DNA from: Candidatus Uhrbacteria bacterium
GTDB lineage: Bacteria; Patescibacteriota; Patescibacteriia; UBA9934; GWF2-40-263
Assembly (NCBI GenBank): GCA_016188495.1
Contig: JACPHU010000029.1
Span: 75,136 to 112,380, forward strand
DNA length: 37,245 nucleotides
Direction of reading: 5' to 3'
Positions 25,853 through 35,109 of this stretch are shown here, one piece after another; within the stretch, counting starts at the first letter, position 1; every line of letters starts with the position of its first letter. Both the position numbers and the translations under genes were made by a program. The notes below the pieces were generated by a model, which searched no databases, was not told the DNA's origin, and saw nothing but the letters and a program-made list of their open reading frames with translations.

Positions 25853-28807
25853 ATGCCTGAAGATTTACTTTCATCTCTCAATGAAGAACAGCGGGCAGCT
25901 GTGACACACACCCAAGGACCTTTGATGATTGTGGCTGGTGCCGGAACGGGAAAAACCACTGTCGTTACTCATCGTATTGCCTGGCTTATAGAGCAGGGCT
26001 TAGCCAAACCGGAAGAAATTTTAGCTCTTACGTTTACCGACAAGGCGGCAGGGGAGATGGAAGAAAGAGTTGATCGTTTATTGCCTTACGGGTATGTAGA
26101 TCTTTCTATTTCAACGTTTCATGCATTTGCAGAAAAACTCTTGAGAAACTACGGAGTTGAGCTGGGTCTTTCTCGAGAATTTCAACTGGTGACAGAATTA
26201 GAAGCTTGGTTACTGGTTCGACAGCAATTTCACTCTTTCGAATTGGACCATTACCGTCCTTTAGGAAATCCTACAAAGTATATCCGTTCTTTATTAACCC
26301 ATTTTTCTCGAGCGAAAGATTTAGGTATTGATCCGGACGCCTATAGACTATTTGTTGAAAATAAACAGGCGGATTTAGATACGATTCAGGCTGACGAGAG
26401 CGTCACTTCCGAATTGAAACGTTTGAACGAATTAGCACGAGCGTATGCGAACTATCAGCGTATTTTGCTCGATCAAGATTCCTTAGACTTCGGAGATCTT
26501 TTACTCTATGCGTTGAAACTTCTACGCAACCGACCCGTCGTTTTAGAAAAAATTCGAAAACAGTTTAAATTTATTCTTGTCGATGAATTTCAGGATACGA
26601 ATGATGTTCAATACGAACTGGTTAAACTTCTTGCGCACCCAGAGCGCAATCTCACGGTGGTAGGGGATGATGATCAATCTATTTATAAATTTCGTGGGGC
26701 ATCGCTCGCAAATATTTTGCGTTTTGAACAAGATTATCCTGATACCACACAAATCGTTCTGACGAAAAATTATCGTTCAGCTCAAGAAATTTTGGATCAA
26801 GCCTATGGTTTCATCCAACACAATAACCCAAATCGTCTAGAAGCTGTTTCTGAAAGAAATCTTTCTAAAAAACTTCAAGCGATGAATACGTTTGGCGGGT
26901 CGATTGAACATCTTCATGCTCTCACTGCTCAAGAAGAAGTGGCACAGGTCGTACAAAAAATTCTTTCTTTGCGTCGTGATCAAAAAGAACTTACTTGGAA
27001 TGATTTTGCTATTCTCGTACGTTCAAATAGCGCTGGAATGGATTTTGCCACGGTCTTAGACCGTTATGGAATTCCTTACCAATTTTTAGCGTTGAGTGGT
27101 CTGTATACTAAACCTGTTATTTTAGACTTACTGGCTTATCTAAGGATTATTGATAATCCATATGATAGCCCTAGCTTTTATCGTGTTCTTACATCAGCTC
27201 TTTCGGGTGTGAGTGAAAAAAACATTATCGAGCTTAATCGTTTTGCTCATCGCAAAGGCAAATCTTTATTTGAAGCTTGCCAGCAAGCAGCATCTCTTTT
27301 TCAAACAGATGCTATTGATATACAAAAGATTGACCGTATTCTCAAACAATTGGACGTATTTCAAAAAGCAGCGAGAAATCGTCCTATAGGGGAATTGTTT
27401 GTCTTGGTTGCCAAAGAATCTGGAATGATTGAATGGCTTAACCAGCAGTCCGAGGCAAAAAAAATAGAGCAGTTCAATTATCTGCAACAATTTTATCGTC
27501 GCCTAAAATCGTTTGAAAAACGTCATGAACATCCGATTCTCCATCAATTTCTTGAGGAATTTAAACATGAACGTGATGCAGGTGAAGAGGGGTCTTTATC
27601 CGTAGATTTTGAAGCAGGTCCAGACATGATAAAAATCATGACCATTCATGCGTCAAAAGGACTAGAGTTCGAACATGTGTTCGTGGTTAATCTTGTCGCT
27701 CAGCGATTTCCTACCAATGCGAAAACAGAAGCGATCCCTTTACCAGAGGAATTAACCTCAAACGCTTCTCAAGAGGGGAGCGAACTGCATCTAGAAGAAG
27801 AACGTCGTTTATTTTATGTCGCCATGACACGAGCGAAAAAGGGGCTTTACTTTACCTCTGCGCAACAATACGGAGGAACGCGTAAAAGAAAAATCTCTCG
27901 TTTTCTTTCAGAGCTAGGTTATGAAACATCCGACGCTGTTTCTGAAGAGATCCAGTTATTTGATGAAGATAAAGGTCCTGACCAAACAAAGGGAGAAGAT
28001 TCTTTCATTCTACCTATTCCCAAGCAGTTTTCCTTTACGCAGTTAGCGGCGTTCAAGACCTGTCCGCTTCAATATAAATTTGCTCATATTTTAAATGTTC
28101 CCGTCATGGGAAAATGGACTTTTTCGTTTGGAAAAACCATGCATCATACGCTCCAAAAATTTTTTACGCTCTGGCTTGAGCGTACAGGAGTGCAACAAAC
28201 GAGTTTGTTTGAAACGGCAAACGAATCTCTTCAAACAGAAAAAAAGGAGGATCTTCCGGTTTCACTCCAAGAACTCTTGGAACTTTATGCGTTATCCTGG
28301 CAAGACGATTGGTATATGAATGATCGTCAACGTGAAGAATATCGTGAACAGGGATTGCATTCGCTTAAACAGCTTTATCGACAACTGACAAATACAGCTC
28401 CTCAACCATTTTCTCTTGAACAAGGTTTCACCATGAAATTTGGCGATGTGGTGTTAAAAGGTCAAATCGATCGCATAGATTCTTTTGAAGATGGTGTTGA
28501 AATCATTGACTATAAAACAGGAACACCTAAAACAGAAAAAACGCTTTCAAAAGAGGATAAGGAACAATTACTGCTCTATCAAATGGCTGCACGAGATGTT
28601 CTGGGGCTTAATCCAAAGCGTCTGACCTACTATTATTTGCAAGATAACAGCCAGGTTTCTTTTATTGGAACAGATAAACAACTTTTGGAACTTCAAGAAC
28701 AAATTGTTGAGCGCGCCCAAGCTATTCGCGCTTCAAACTTCCAGCCCACACCAGGCTTCCACTGTGGCTTTTGCGATTTCGCCGATATCTGTGAATTTAG
28801 AGAATAA
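25853..28807 (+). CDS. UvrD/PcrA/AddA-family ATP-dependent helicase with C-terminal PD-(D/E)XK nuclease domain
   Basis: MIVAGAGTGKTTVVTHRIAWLI; LVDEFQDTNDVQYEL; VVGDDDQSIYKFRGA; MTIHASKGLEFEHVFVVNL; nuclease GQIDRIDSFEDGVEIIDYKTG; cysteines CPLQYKF...CGFCDFADIC. Confidence 0.95.
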   Translation: MPEDLLSSLNEEQRAAVTHTQGPLMIVAGAGTGKTTVVTHRIAWLIEQGLAKPEEILALTFTDKAAGEMEERVDRLLPYGYVDLSISTFHAFAEKLLRNYGVELGLSREFQLVTELEAWLLVRQQFHSFELDHYRPLGNPTKYIRSLLTHFSRAKDLGIDPDAYRLFVENKQADLDTIQADESVTSELKRLNELARAYANYQRILLDQDSLDFGDLLLYALKLLRNRPVVLEKIRKQFKFILVDEFQDTNDVQYELVKLLAHPERNLTVVGDDDQSIYKFRGASLANILRFEQDYPDTTQIVLTKNYRSAQEILDQAYGFIQHNNPNRLEAVSERNLSKKLQAMNTFGGSIEHLHALTAQEEVAQVVQKILSLRRDQKELTWNDFAILVRSNSAGMDFATVLDRYGIPYQFLALSGLYTKPVILDLLAYLRIIDNPYDSPSFYRVLTSALSGVSEKNIIELNRFAHRKGKSLFEACQQAASLFQTDAIDIQKIDRILKQLDVFQKAARNRPIGELFVLVAKESGMIEWLNQQSEAKKIEQFNYLQQFYRRLKSFEKRHEHPILHQFLEEFKHERDAGEEGSLSVDFEAGPDMIKIMTIHASKGLEFEHVFVVNLVAQRFPTNAKTEAIPLPEELTSNASQEGSELHLEEERRLFYVAMTRAKKGLYFTSAQQYGGTRKRKISRFLSELGYETSDAVSEEIQLFDEDKGPDQTKGEDSFILPIPKQFSFTQLAAFKTCPLQYKFAHILNVPVMGKWTFSFGKTMHHTLQKFFTLWLERTGVQQTSLFETANESLQTEKKEDLPVSLQELLELYALSWQDDWYMNDRQREEYREQGLHSLKQLYRQLTNTAPQPFSLEQGFTMKFGDVVLKGQIDRIDSFEDGVEIIDYKTGTPKTEKTLSKEDKEQLLLYQMAARDVLGLNPKRLTYYYLQDNSQVSFIGTDKQLLELQEQIVERAQAIRASNFQPTPGFHCGFCDFADICEFRE

Positions 28808-28886
28808 AGCTTCCCTCGAGCCAAATGGACGGAGTACAAGATACGTAAAAATTTTGTCCACCTCTTATAATTCATAACAAAAATGT

Positions 28887-29156
28887 ATGAAGAAAAAAAT
28901 GATTATTGGCGTTATGGTAGCCATCACAGCTCTATTGTTTTGGGCTCCTTGGACAGGGGATGGCGATGTGTTGAGTAGGAAAATTTTAGAAAAAGAATCG
29001 GTTCAAAAAGAGTTAAGTACATTAACAGCTAAACATTCTTGTTCTGAAGGAAACTTAACGAATTGTTGTGATGGTCTTTCCACCAGATGGGCCCCTTTTG
29101 GAAAAACAATAAAATATTGTGAATACGGAAGTTGGTACGCTCCTTTTTGGGAATAG
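28887..29156 (+). CDS. Hypothetical small exported/TM protein
   Basis: MKKKMIIGVMVAITALLFWAP signal-like N-terminus; Cys-containing C-terminus. Confidence 0.5.
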   Translation: MKKKMIIGVMVAITALLFWAPWTGDGDVLSRKILEKESVQKELSTLTAKHSCSEGNLTNCCDGLSTRWAPFGKTIKYCEYGSWYAPFWE

Positions 29157-29167
29157 ACGAGCAAAAT

Positions 29168-29210
29168 TTCCGTTAGCCAAGCTGACGGAATATTTACCCT
29201 GAGCAAATAA
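29168..29210. repeat. Partial copy of the composite repeat (tail module)
   Basis: TTCCGTTAGCCAAGCTGACGGAATATTTACCCTGAGCAAATAA; compare CAAGCTGACGGGGTATTTACCCTGAGGGAATAA at 868-900. Confidence 0.75.
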
Positions 29211-29214
29211 ATTT

Positions 29215-30339
29215 ATGACATCAGAGAGATTTGATTTGGAACCAATTTTTCAAAAAGAAGTACCCAGACAGCCAGTTCCCATGAAAGAGCTGGGTGTTGC
29301 GACACGAGAAAAAGACAAAGGGGCGCTTGCTTCACTCCTTTCAAAAATAAGAGAGTTAAAATCTACTCTTTTTGTTGCAAAAAAACCTGAAGATGTTGAA
29401 AAGAGTTTGCGAGGGGTGATGGAGAATCTGCAGACGGCGGCAGATCATCTGCCACCAGACGAGTCTGCCAACGAACCGATTTGGATAGATTTATATAAAG
29501 AATTCCAAAGTTTAGTTGAATTAAAAAAACAATCAAAAGGTGATATTGGCAAAGCATTTGAACAAGTATTCGAGGAACAGAGAGATTTTATTGAAGACGA
29601 GTTGGTTTACTTTGCGATTGAAGAATTAAAACTGACTGGCAAAAAATTTGATTTGCAAGAAATTATTGGAAAACTATACGGGTACTCAATGGAAGAATAT
29701 TTTGTTGTCAAAGACAGAAACAGGGAGCTTGTGGTAGACAAAATTCAAGAATTAAGAGATCGACCAGAAATCACAATTGAAATGATTGAACAACTTCACG
29801 CGATAAATAATCGAGGAATTGTAGCCAAGTCTGCTTCCCGTTTGCGTAGAGATCCTGAAGACATTTCGACCTTCTCGGTAAGGGTAGGAATACTAAGTGA
29901 AGATGTTGAAATGGAAGTCAATACTGTGTTAGCACGTGCAAATAATCTAATCGCAGAGATACCACCAGATCAACGACTCAACACATTAAAAAGAATTGGC
30001 TACGAACTGTGCGTTGCAAAACTTCATAATGATTTTTTGGATATCCACCCCTTTCTTGATAGAAACGGAAGTACTTCACTGTTATTCTTAGAGTTAATGA
30101 TGTCTAAAATAGGATATGAACCATCGTCAAAACGTGAACCTCATTATTATAATCATATACGAAAAGCATTAAACAATAATTTAGCAGCCATTGCCTTGAT
30201 TGCCTCTGAAATGTTTCGAATAAAATTTGTTCCTGGTCATTATCCGGGAATTACAACGCAATCACCAGATAAACAAAAACAATATAAGGAACATTTACAA
30301 AGGAAAAGGAAAATGAATGAGGAAGAAAAAAATAACTAG
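29215..30339 (+). CDS. Fic-like domain protein with altered core motif
   Basis: AKLHNDFLDIHPFLDRNGSTSLLFLELMMSKIGYEP; compare Fic HPFxDGNGR. Confidence 0.7.
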   Translation: MTSERFDLEPIFQKEVPRQPVPMKELGVATREKDKGALASLLSKIRELKSTLFVAKKPEDVEKSLRGVMENLQTAADHLPPDESANEPIWIDLYKEFQSLVELKKQSKGDIGKAFEQVFEEQRDFIEDELVYFAIEELKLTGKKFDLQEIIGKLYGYSMEEYFVVKDRNRELVVDKIQELRDRPEITIEMIEQLHAINNRGIVAKSASRLRRDPEDISTFSVRVGILSEDVEMEVNTVLARANNLIAEIPPDQRLNTLKRIGYELCVAKLHNDFLDIHPFLDRNGSTSLLFLELMMSKIGYEPSSKREPHYYNHIRKALNNNLAAIALIASEMFRIKFVPGHYPGITTQSPDKQKQYKEHLQRKRKMNEEEKNN

Positions 30340-30359
30340 CAGAATGTTATAATACAAGT

Positions 30360-31532
30360 ATGATCAACAAAAAATACAAATCATTTCTGCGAAATTATTA
30401 TATAAGTTCGTCGCTCTATGATTTTGTTTTTGCCTATGCAATCTACAATGTATTATTCAACATTCGTGGATTATCAATTTTTGAAATTTCCCTCCTTCTG
30501 TCCTGGTGGGCTTTGACATCAGTAATACTCGAAATACCCTCTGGAGCATTAGCAGACTATTGGAGTCGCAAAAAAATGCTCGTAATTGCACCAATAATTA
30601 AATCTCTTTGTTTTGTGGTTTGGTTCTTCGCAAATGGAGATTTTTATTTGTATGCACTCGGTTTCCTATTTTGGAGCATTGGCAGTTCACTTGTTTCAGG
30701 TACAACAGAGGCATTGCTTTATGATGAATTAACTGCTTTTGACAAAAAAGATGAATACGAAAAAGTACTTGGAAAGAAAAAATTCTACTTTCATATTGCC
30801 CTAGCAATTTCAACAATTTCAGGTGGTTTTATAGCGCACTACAATCTTGACTGGGCTCTCATTTTTTCAGTCATTCCGCTTCTACTCTCTGCTTTTTTTG
30901 CTCTGTTCATCAAAGAAACGCCAAAGGCAAAATCAACCGAGGAAATACACTATCTTGATCACATAAAATCCGCATACAAAGAAATCAAACAGAATAAAAT
31001 ACTTTTATATTTCTTTGCATATGCCGTTGGTATTTCGATTTTTGGTGGCATCGAGGAATTTGACCAACTTTATTACCAGTTAGCCGGCTTACCAATATTT
31101 GCTTTCGGTATTGTTGGGTTTATATGGTCTGCATTTAATTCTGTTGGTTCATATTTTGCACACAGACTCAAAAACACACATTGGATTTATTATGGACTTC
31201 CATTTTTCGGTTTCGTTTTAATGCTTTTGGTGGGTCTATTCCCAAGTATTCCAATGATAGTATTGCTATTACTCTCTTATTTCATCACCTCGCCTTTGGA
31301 GGTGCTCATTGACAGCAAGGTTCAACACAATATTAAATCCATAAGCAGAGCAACGGTAACATCAGTAAATCGTCTGCTTATCAATTTTTCCGGTGTAATT
31401 CTTGCGCCACTTTTTGGACTTATCGGCAAAATTTGGAATTTACAGGCAATCTACATAGCAACAGCAATTTTTTTGCTATTATTCACGATCTGGACATTTC
31501 TAAAAAGAAAAGTGTTTATTCCCTCAGGGTAA
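30360..31532 (+). CDS. MFS transporter
   Basis: About 12 TM segments; SIFEISLLLSWWALTSVILEIPSGALADYWSRKKMLVIAPIIKSLCFVVWFFA; last residues IPSG encoded by repeat sequence. Confidence 0.88.
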   Translation: MINKKYKSFLRNYYISSSLYDFVFAYAIYNVLFNIRGLSIFEISLLLSWWALTSVILEIPSGALADYWSRKKMLVIAPIIKSLCFVVWFFANGDFYLYALGFLFWSIGSSLVSGTTEALLYDELTAFDKKDEYEKVLGKKKFYFHIALAISTISGGFIAHYNLDWALIFSVIPLLLSAFFALFIKETPKAKSTEEIHYLDHIKSAYKEIKQNKILLYFFAYAVGISIFGGIEEFDQLYYQLAGLPIFAFGIVGFIWSAFNSVGSYFAHRLKNTHWIYYGLPFFGFVLMLLVGLFPSIPMIVLLLLSYFITSPLEVLIDSKVQHNIKSISRATVTSVNRLLINFSGVILAPLFGLIGKIWNLQAIYIATAIFLLLFTIWTFLKRKVFIPSG

Positions 31533-31757
31533 ATACCCCATCAGCTTGGTGTGTATTCTCCTTATGCCTTTGAATCTGCCTGCCGTGAGCTTATCGAACG
31601 GCTGCGTATTTTATTACCTGAGCCTGCCTGTGGTGAGCTTGTCGAATCCGTCGAAGGCTGTATTTGCACCCCCTTCGACTCCGGTTCGTCGAACGAACCT
31701 TCGCTCAGGGAATATGTAGCCTGATACCCCACAGCTTGGCTCGCGGGGAGTTTCATT
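31518..31757 (-). repeat. Composite repeat copy B, inverted relative to copy A
   Basis: Reverse complement reproduces the blocks of 671-900 in the same order, including CCCTGAGCGAAGGTTCGTTCGACGAACCGGAGTCGAAGGG and TATTTACCCTGAGGGAATAAA. Confidence 0.85.
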
Positions 31758-31884
31758 TTAACGCCATTGTTCCGTCTGTTGCTTTTATCTTGTCCACGCT
31801 GACAATTCCGTTTTTTAAAAAGTGGTGGCTAAAAAGGTAAACACAACCACTCATCCACTTCTTTTTTTGCTATACTTATAATCT

Positions 31885-32211
31885 ATGGCTCTTTCTTCTC
31901 TTCGTAATCTTCTCTCTGGCTCGCTCAATCGGGCTGGTATCCGAAAGTCCGTAAAAGCAGCAATGATTGTTGAGGCGGCCAACCGCATCATTCCAGGGCA
32001 TCTTCCAGGAATGCAGGCATACGACGTCGTAGCCATTTCTTATAAAGATGGGATCGTTCGTTTGCGTGTGAAAAATTCAGCTGCTAGATATGCTCTGCGT
32101 GGAATTGAACCTATTCTTCTGATGAAATTACAAGAGGAATTTCCTTCAAGTTCTATTAAACAAATTTCTACATTTCTTTCAAAAGAACCATCTCGTTATG
32201 AACTTCCGTAG
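31885..32211 (+). CDS. DUF721/DciA-like protein
   Basis: 108-aa ORF; AYDVVAISYKDGIVRLRVKNSAARYALRGIEPILLMKLQEEF resembles the DUF721 layout. Confidence 0.6.
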   Translation: MALSSLRNLLSGSLNRAGIRKSVKAAMIVEAANRIIPGHLPGMQAYDVVAISYKDGIVRLRVKNSAARYALRGIEPILLMKLQEEFPSSSIKQISTFLSKEPSRYELP

Positions 32212-32575
32212 CTATCTTATTTTGATGACGCTCGGCACGCTTACCGCTTGGGTTTCTTGGTTGGTGGTTGTGTATGGAATTGATCCGTCTCGTTCAGGAA
32301 TGCTTGGATTCTTTTTATTTTATCTGACATTAAGCATGCTCTCTTTTGGAACGATCTCATTACTCGGTCTTATATTCCGTTTTTGGCGTTTGGAAAAAGA
32401 GCTTTCTTCCAGAATCACGTATCGTGCGTTTCGTCAGGCTATTTTGTTGACTGTTATTTTTATCGCTTCCCTCATTCTTCTTTCTCAAGGATGGTTTAGA
32501 TGGTGGACAATGATTCTGATCGTGATAATTGCGGCGTTTGTCGAGTTGGCTTTTATCTCAACAAAACGAACATAA
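32198..32575 (+). CDS. Hypothetical four-TM membrane protein
   Basis: MNFRSYLILMTLGTLTAWVSWLVVVYGIDPSRSGMLGFFLFYLTLSML... Confidence 0.65.
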   Translation: MNFRSYLILMTLGTLTAWVSWLVVVYGIDPSRSGMLGFFLFYLTLSMLSFGTISLLGLIFRFWRLEKELSSRITYRAFRQAILLTVIFIASLILLSQGWFRWWTMILIVIIAAFVELAFISTKRT

Positions 32576-32612
32576 TCGAATCTCTCACCACAGGTATGGT
32601 GAGAGATTCGAT
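32575..32612. terminator. Long perfect hairpin upstream of mreB
   Basis: ATCGAATCTCTCACCA-CAGGTA-TGGTGAGAGATTCGAT, 16-bp perfect stem. Confidence 0.65.
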
Positions 32613-32639
32613 GAATACAAAAAATGTTCAATATTAAGC

Positions 32640-32668
32640 TTGATAGTCAAGTTTTAATAGGATACAAT
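32640..32668 (+). promoter_or_regulatory. Sigma70-like promoter of mreBCD-mrdA
   Basis: TTGATA - 17 bp - TACAAT, 21 bp upstream of ATG 32690. Confidence 0.6.
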
Positions 32669-32689
32669 CGCAGGGGTTAGACCTCTTTT

Positions 32690-33742
32690 ATGTTTAACAA
32701 ATTACTTGGTAAATTTTCAAAAGATCTTGGAATAGATCTGGGAACATCCAATACGCTCGTCTATTCAAAAGACGGCGGAATTGTGATTAATGAACCTTCG
32801 GTCGTAGCGGTGAACACACGAACAGATCAAATTTTATCTGTAGGAAAAGATGCAAAAGATATGTTGGGAAAAACCCCACCGCATATCCAAATTACACGCC
32901 CTCTCTCAAAAGGTGTTATTTCAGATTTTGAAGTGACAGAAAAAATGCTGAAATTTTTTATTGATAAAGTTCACGATGAATCTTTTACGATTATTCCTCG
33001 ACCGAGTGTCGTGATCGGAGTTCCTTTAGAAACAACGGAAGTAGAACGAAAAGCGATCGAAGATGCGGCTCTTTCTGCTGGTGCGCGAAAAGTTTATCTC
33101 GTAGAGAACCCTTTACTTGCAGCCTTGGGTGCCCGTCTGCCGCTTGCTGAATCTTTAGGAATGATGGTTGTTGATATCGGCGGAGGAACAACAGAAATTG
33201 CAGTTATGTCTCTTGCAGGGGTCGTCACGTGGAAATCCTTGGATATCGCCGGTGATGAGATGAATAAAAATATTATTCAATATGCCCGCGACTCATTTAA
33301 TTTACTTGTAGGCGAACGAATTGCTGAACGTTTAAAAATGAGAATTGGAACAGCGATTGAACCAGACGAACCGCTTGAAATCGAAATGCGAGGAAGAGAT
33401 CTCCTTACAGGTCTTCCAAAAGAAATCATTATCAATGACAGTCAGATCCGTGAGGCTATACACCGATCAGTAAGAACCATCGTAGAAAATATCAAAGCGA
33501 CTCTTGAAACCACCCCGCCTGAGTTGGTGGCGGATATCTATGAGCGGGGAATTGTCTTAACAGGGGGAGGGGCCCTATTGCGAGGGATGGATGTTCTTAT
33601 TTCACGACAAGCGGCTATTCCCGTTCGTGTTGCCGACGATCCACTTACCTGTGTCGTACGTGGAGCAGGTTTGCTTTTAGAAGATCCTGAACTGCTCAAA
33701 GATATTTCATTACCTTCGGCAACAGAAGGAAGTATTATTTGA
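32690..33742 (+). CDS. mreB: Rod shape-determining protein MreB
   Basis: KDLGIDLGTSNTLVYSKDGGIVINEPSVVA; MVVDIGGGTTEIAVMSL; GIVLTGGGALLRGMD. Confidence 0.97.
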   Translation: MFNKLLGKFSKDLGIDLGTSNTLVYSKDGGIVINEPSVVAVNTRTDQILSVGKDAKDMLGKTPPHIQITRPLSKGVISDFEVTEKMLKFFIDKVHDESFTIIPRPSVVIGVPLETTEVERKAIEDAALSAGARKVYLVENPLLAALGARLPLAESLGMMVVDIGGGTTEIAVMSLAGVVTWKSLDIAGDEMNKNIIQYARDSFNLLVGERIAERLKMRIGTAIEPDEPLEIEMRGRDLLTGLPKEIIINDSQIREAIHRSVRTIVENIKATLETTPPELVADIYERGIVLTGGGALLRGMDVLISRQAAIPVRVADDPLTCVVRGAGLLLEDPELLKDISLPSATEGSII

Positions 33743-33779
33743 AATAGGTTTTCAGATTGTTTTCTAAGACAACGACTGT

Positions 33780-34592
33780 ATGAAACCTGGATTTGGTGGA
33801 AAAAATAAATATAAACCGGTGGTTGTTTTTCTCTTTCTTTTTTTATTTTGTCTCTCTTTTATTTTCAGGGGGATTTTAACAAAAACCATCAGTCAGGTCG
33901 CTCGACCTCTCGTATCACTGGCAACCGGACTTTCTGATAATCTTTTTTGGTGGTCAGCATCTGATTCAATAACTCCTCATGAACTAGAACAGTTCTATCA
34001 ACAGCGCAACGATCTTGCTGTGGAACGCGTGATGTTTGAGCAATTAAAAGATGAAAATGAACATCTAAAAAAAGAACTTGATTTTGTTCAACGTTCTCCA
34101 TTTTCTTATATTCCAGCAAATATTATTGCCAAAAGCATTTCACAAAGTGTTAGTCGATTCGTGATCGATGTAGGAAGCGCTCAAGGAATCGAATTAGGGA
34201 CGGCTGTCCTTGTCCAAGAGGGGATATTCGTTGGAAAAATATCAGAAGTAAGAAAGGATTCGTCAACAGTCGTGGCCGTGACTGATCTAACACAAGCGAT
34301 CGCAGTAAGTCTGTTGAATGAAAGCCGTACGATAGGTGTCGCGAGCGGGACCATAAGTGATTTATTAAAAATCAACTTCATTCCCATTGATGAAAAAATC
34401 CAACCGAACGATCTTGTGGTTACTTCAGGTTTAGAATCACCGATTCCCAGCGGTTTGCTGGTAGGAATTGTTAATACGGTTAAACAAGAAACGGGTTCTC
34501 CGTTTCAGGAAGCAATCATTGAACCACTGGTCGATGTTCGTCGTATTGATTCAGTTCTTGTCCTCATAAACTCATCATCGTCATCCCCATGA
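33780..34592 (+). CDS. mreC: Rod shape-determining protein MreC
   Basis: N-terminal TM, coiled coil, beta domains (YIPANIIAKS...FVIDVGSAQGIELGTAVLVQEGIFVGKISEV); operon context. Confidence 0.93.
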   Translation: MKPGFGGKNKYKPVVVFLFLFLFCLSFIFRGILTKTISQVARPLVSLATGLSDNLFWWSASDSITPHELEQFYQQRNDLAVERVMFEQLKDENEHLKKELDFVQRSPFSYIPANIIAKSISQSVSRFVIDVGSAQGIELGTAVLVQEGIFVGKISEVRKDSSTVVAVTDLTQAIAVSLLNESRTIGVASGTISDLLKINFIPIDEKIQPNDLVVTSGLESPIPSGLLVGIVNTVKQETGSPFQEAIIEPLVDVRRIDSVLVLINSSSSSP

Positions 34593-35107
34593 TAAAAACG
34601 GGAATTCTTCTATTTCTTTTTCTTCTTTTTCTTACCTTACAGGTCAGTTTTATTCACGTTCTTCCTTTTCCGTTTGATCGAACTCCTTTTCTTTTATTGA
34701 TGGCTATTTATTTTTATCAGTATTTAAATCAAGTGTATGTCTGGTGGTGGCTCATTTTTTATGGAATCGTTCTAGATTTTTTGTCTCTTTCTTATGCTCC
34801 ATTTGAAACAATTTCCTACAGCATTCTGGCCTTGGTGATCATCATTTTAGCTAAACATGTATTCACGAATCGTTCGTTTTATGCCGTTTCTGCAACCATG
34901 CTTGTCTGTTTGTTGATCTTAACGGTAAGTCAGTGTCTGAGCATCTTCATTCTTCATTTTTTTAATGGTTCTTCTGTAGAATGGTTGACGATTGTACAAG
35001 TGAACCTATGGGCCGGAGTTCTTGGTTGTTTTGTTCTTTTCTTTCTTTTCCCAGTTGCCAGACGGGTACGTGTCATGTTTCATTCTTTCTTTTTTAAAAG
35101 AAAGTAA
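34589..35107 (+). CDS. mreD: Rod shape-determining protein MreD
   Basis: Small polytopic membrane protein between mreC and a PBP2-like gene. Confidence 0.82.
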   Translation: MIKTGILLFLFLLFLTLQVSFIHVLPFPFDRTPFLLLMAIYFYQYLNQVYVWWWLIFYGIVLDFLSLSYAPFETISYSILALVIIILAKHVFTNRSFYAVSATMLVCLLILTVSQCLSIFILHFFNGSSVEWLTIVQVNLWAGVLGCFVLFFLFPVARRVRVMFHSFFFKRK

Positions 35108-35109
35108 CT

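Noticed and set aside
31562-31756. Minus-strand ORF 31562-31756
   Set aside because: Lies entirely within composite repeat copy B; no independent coding evidence.
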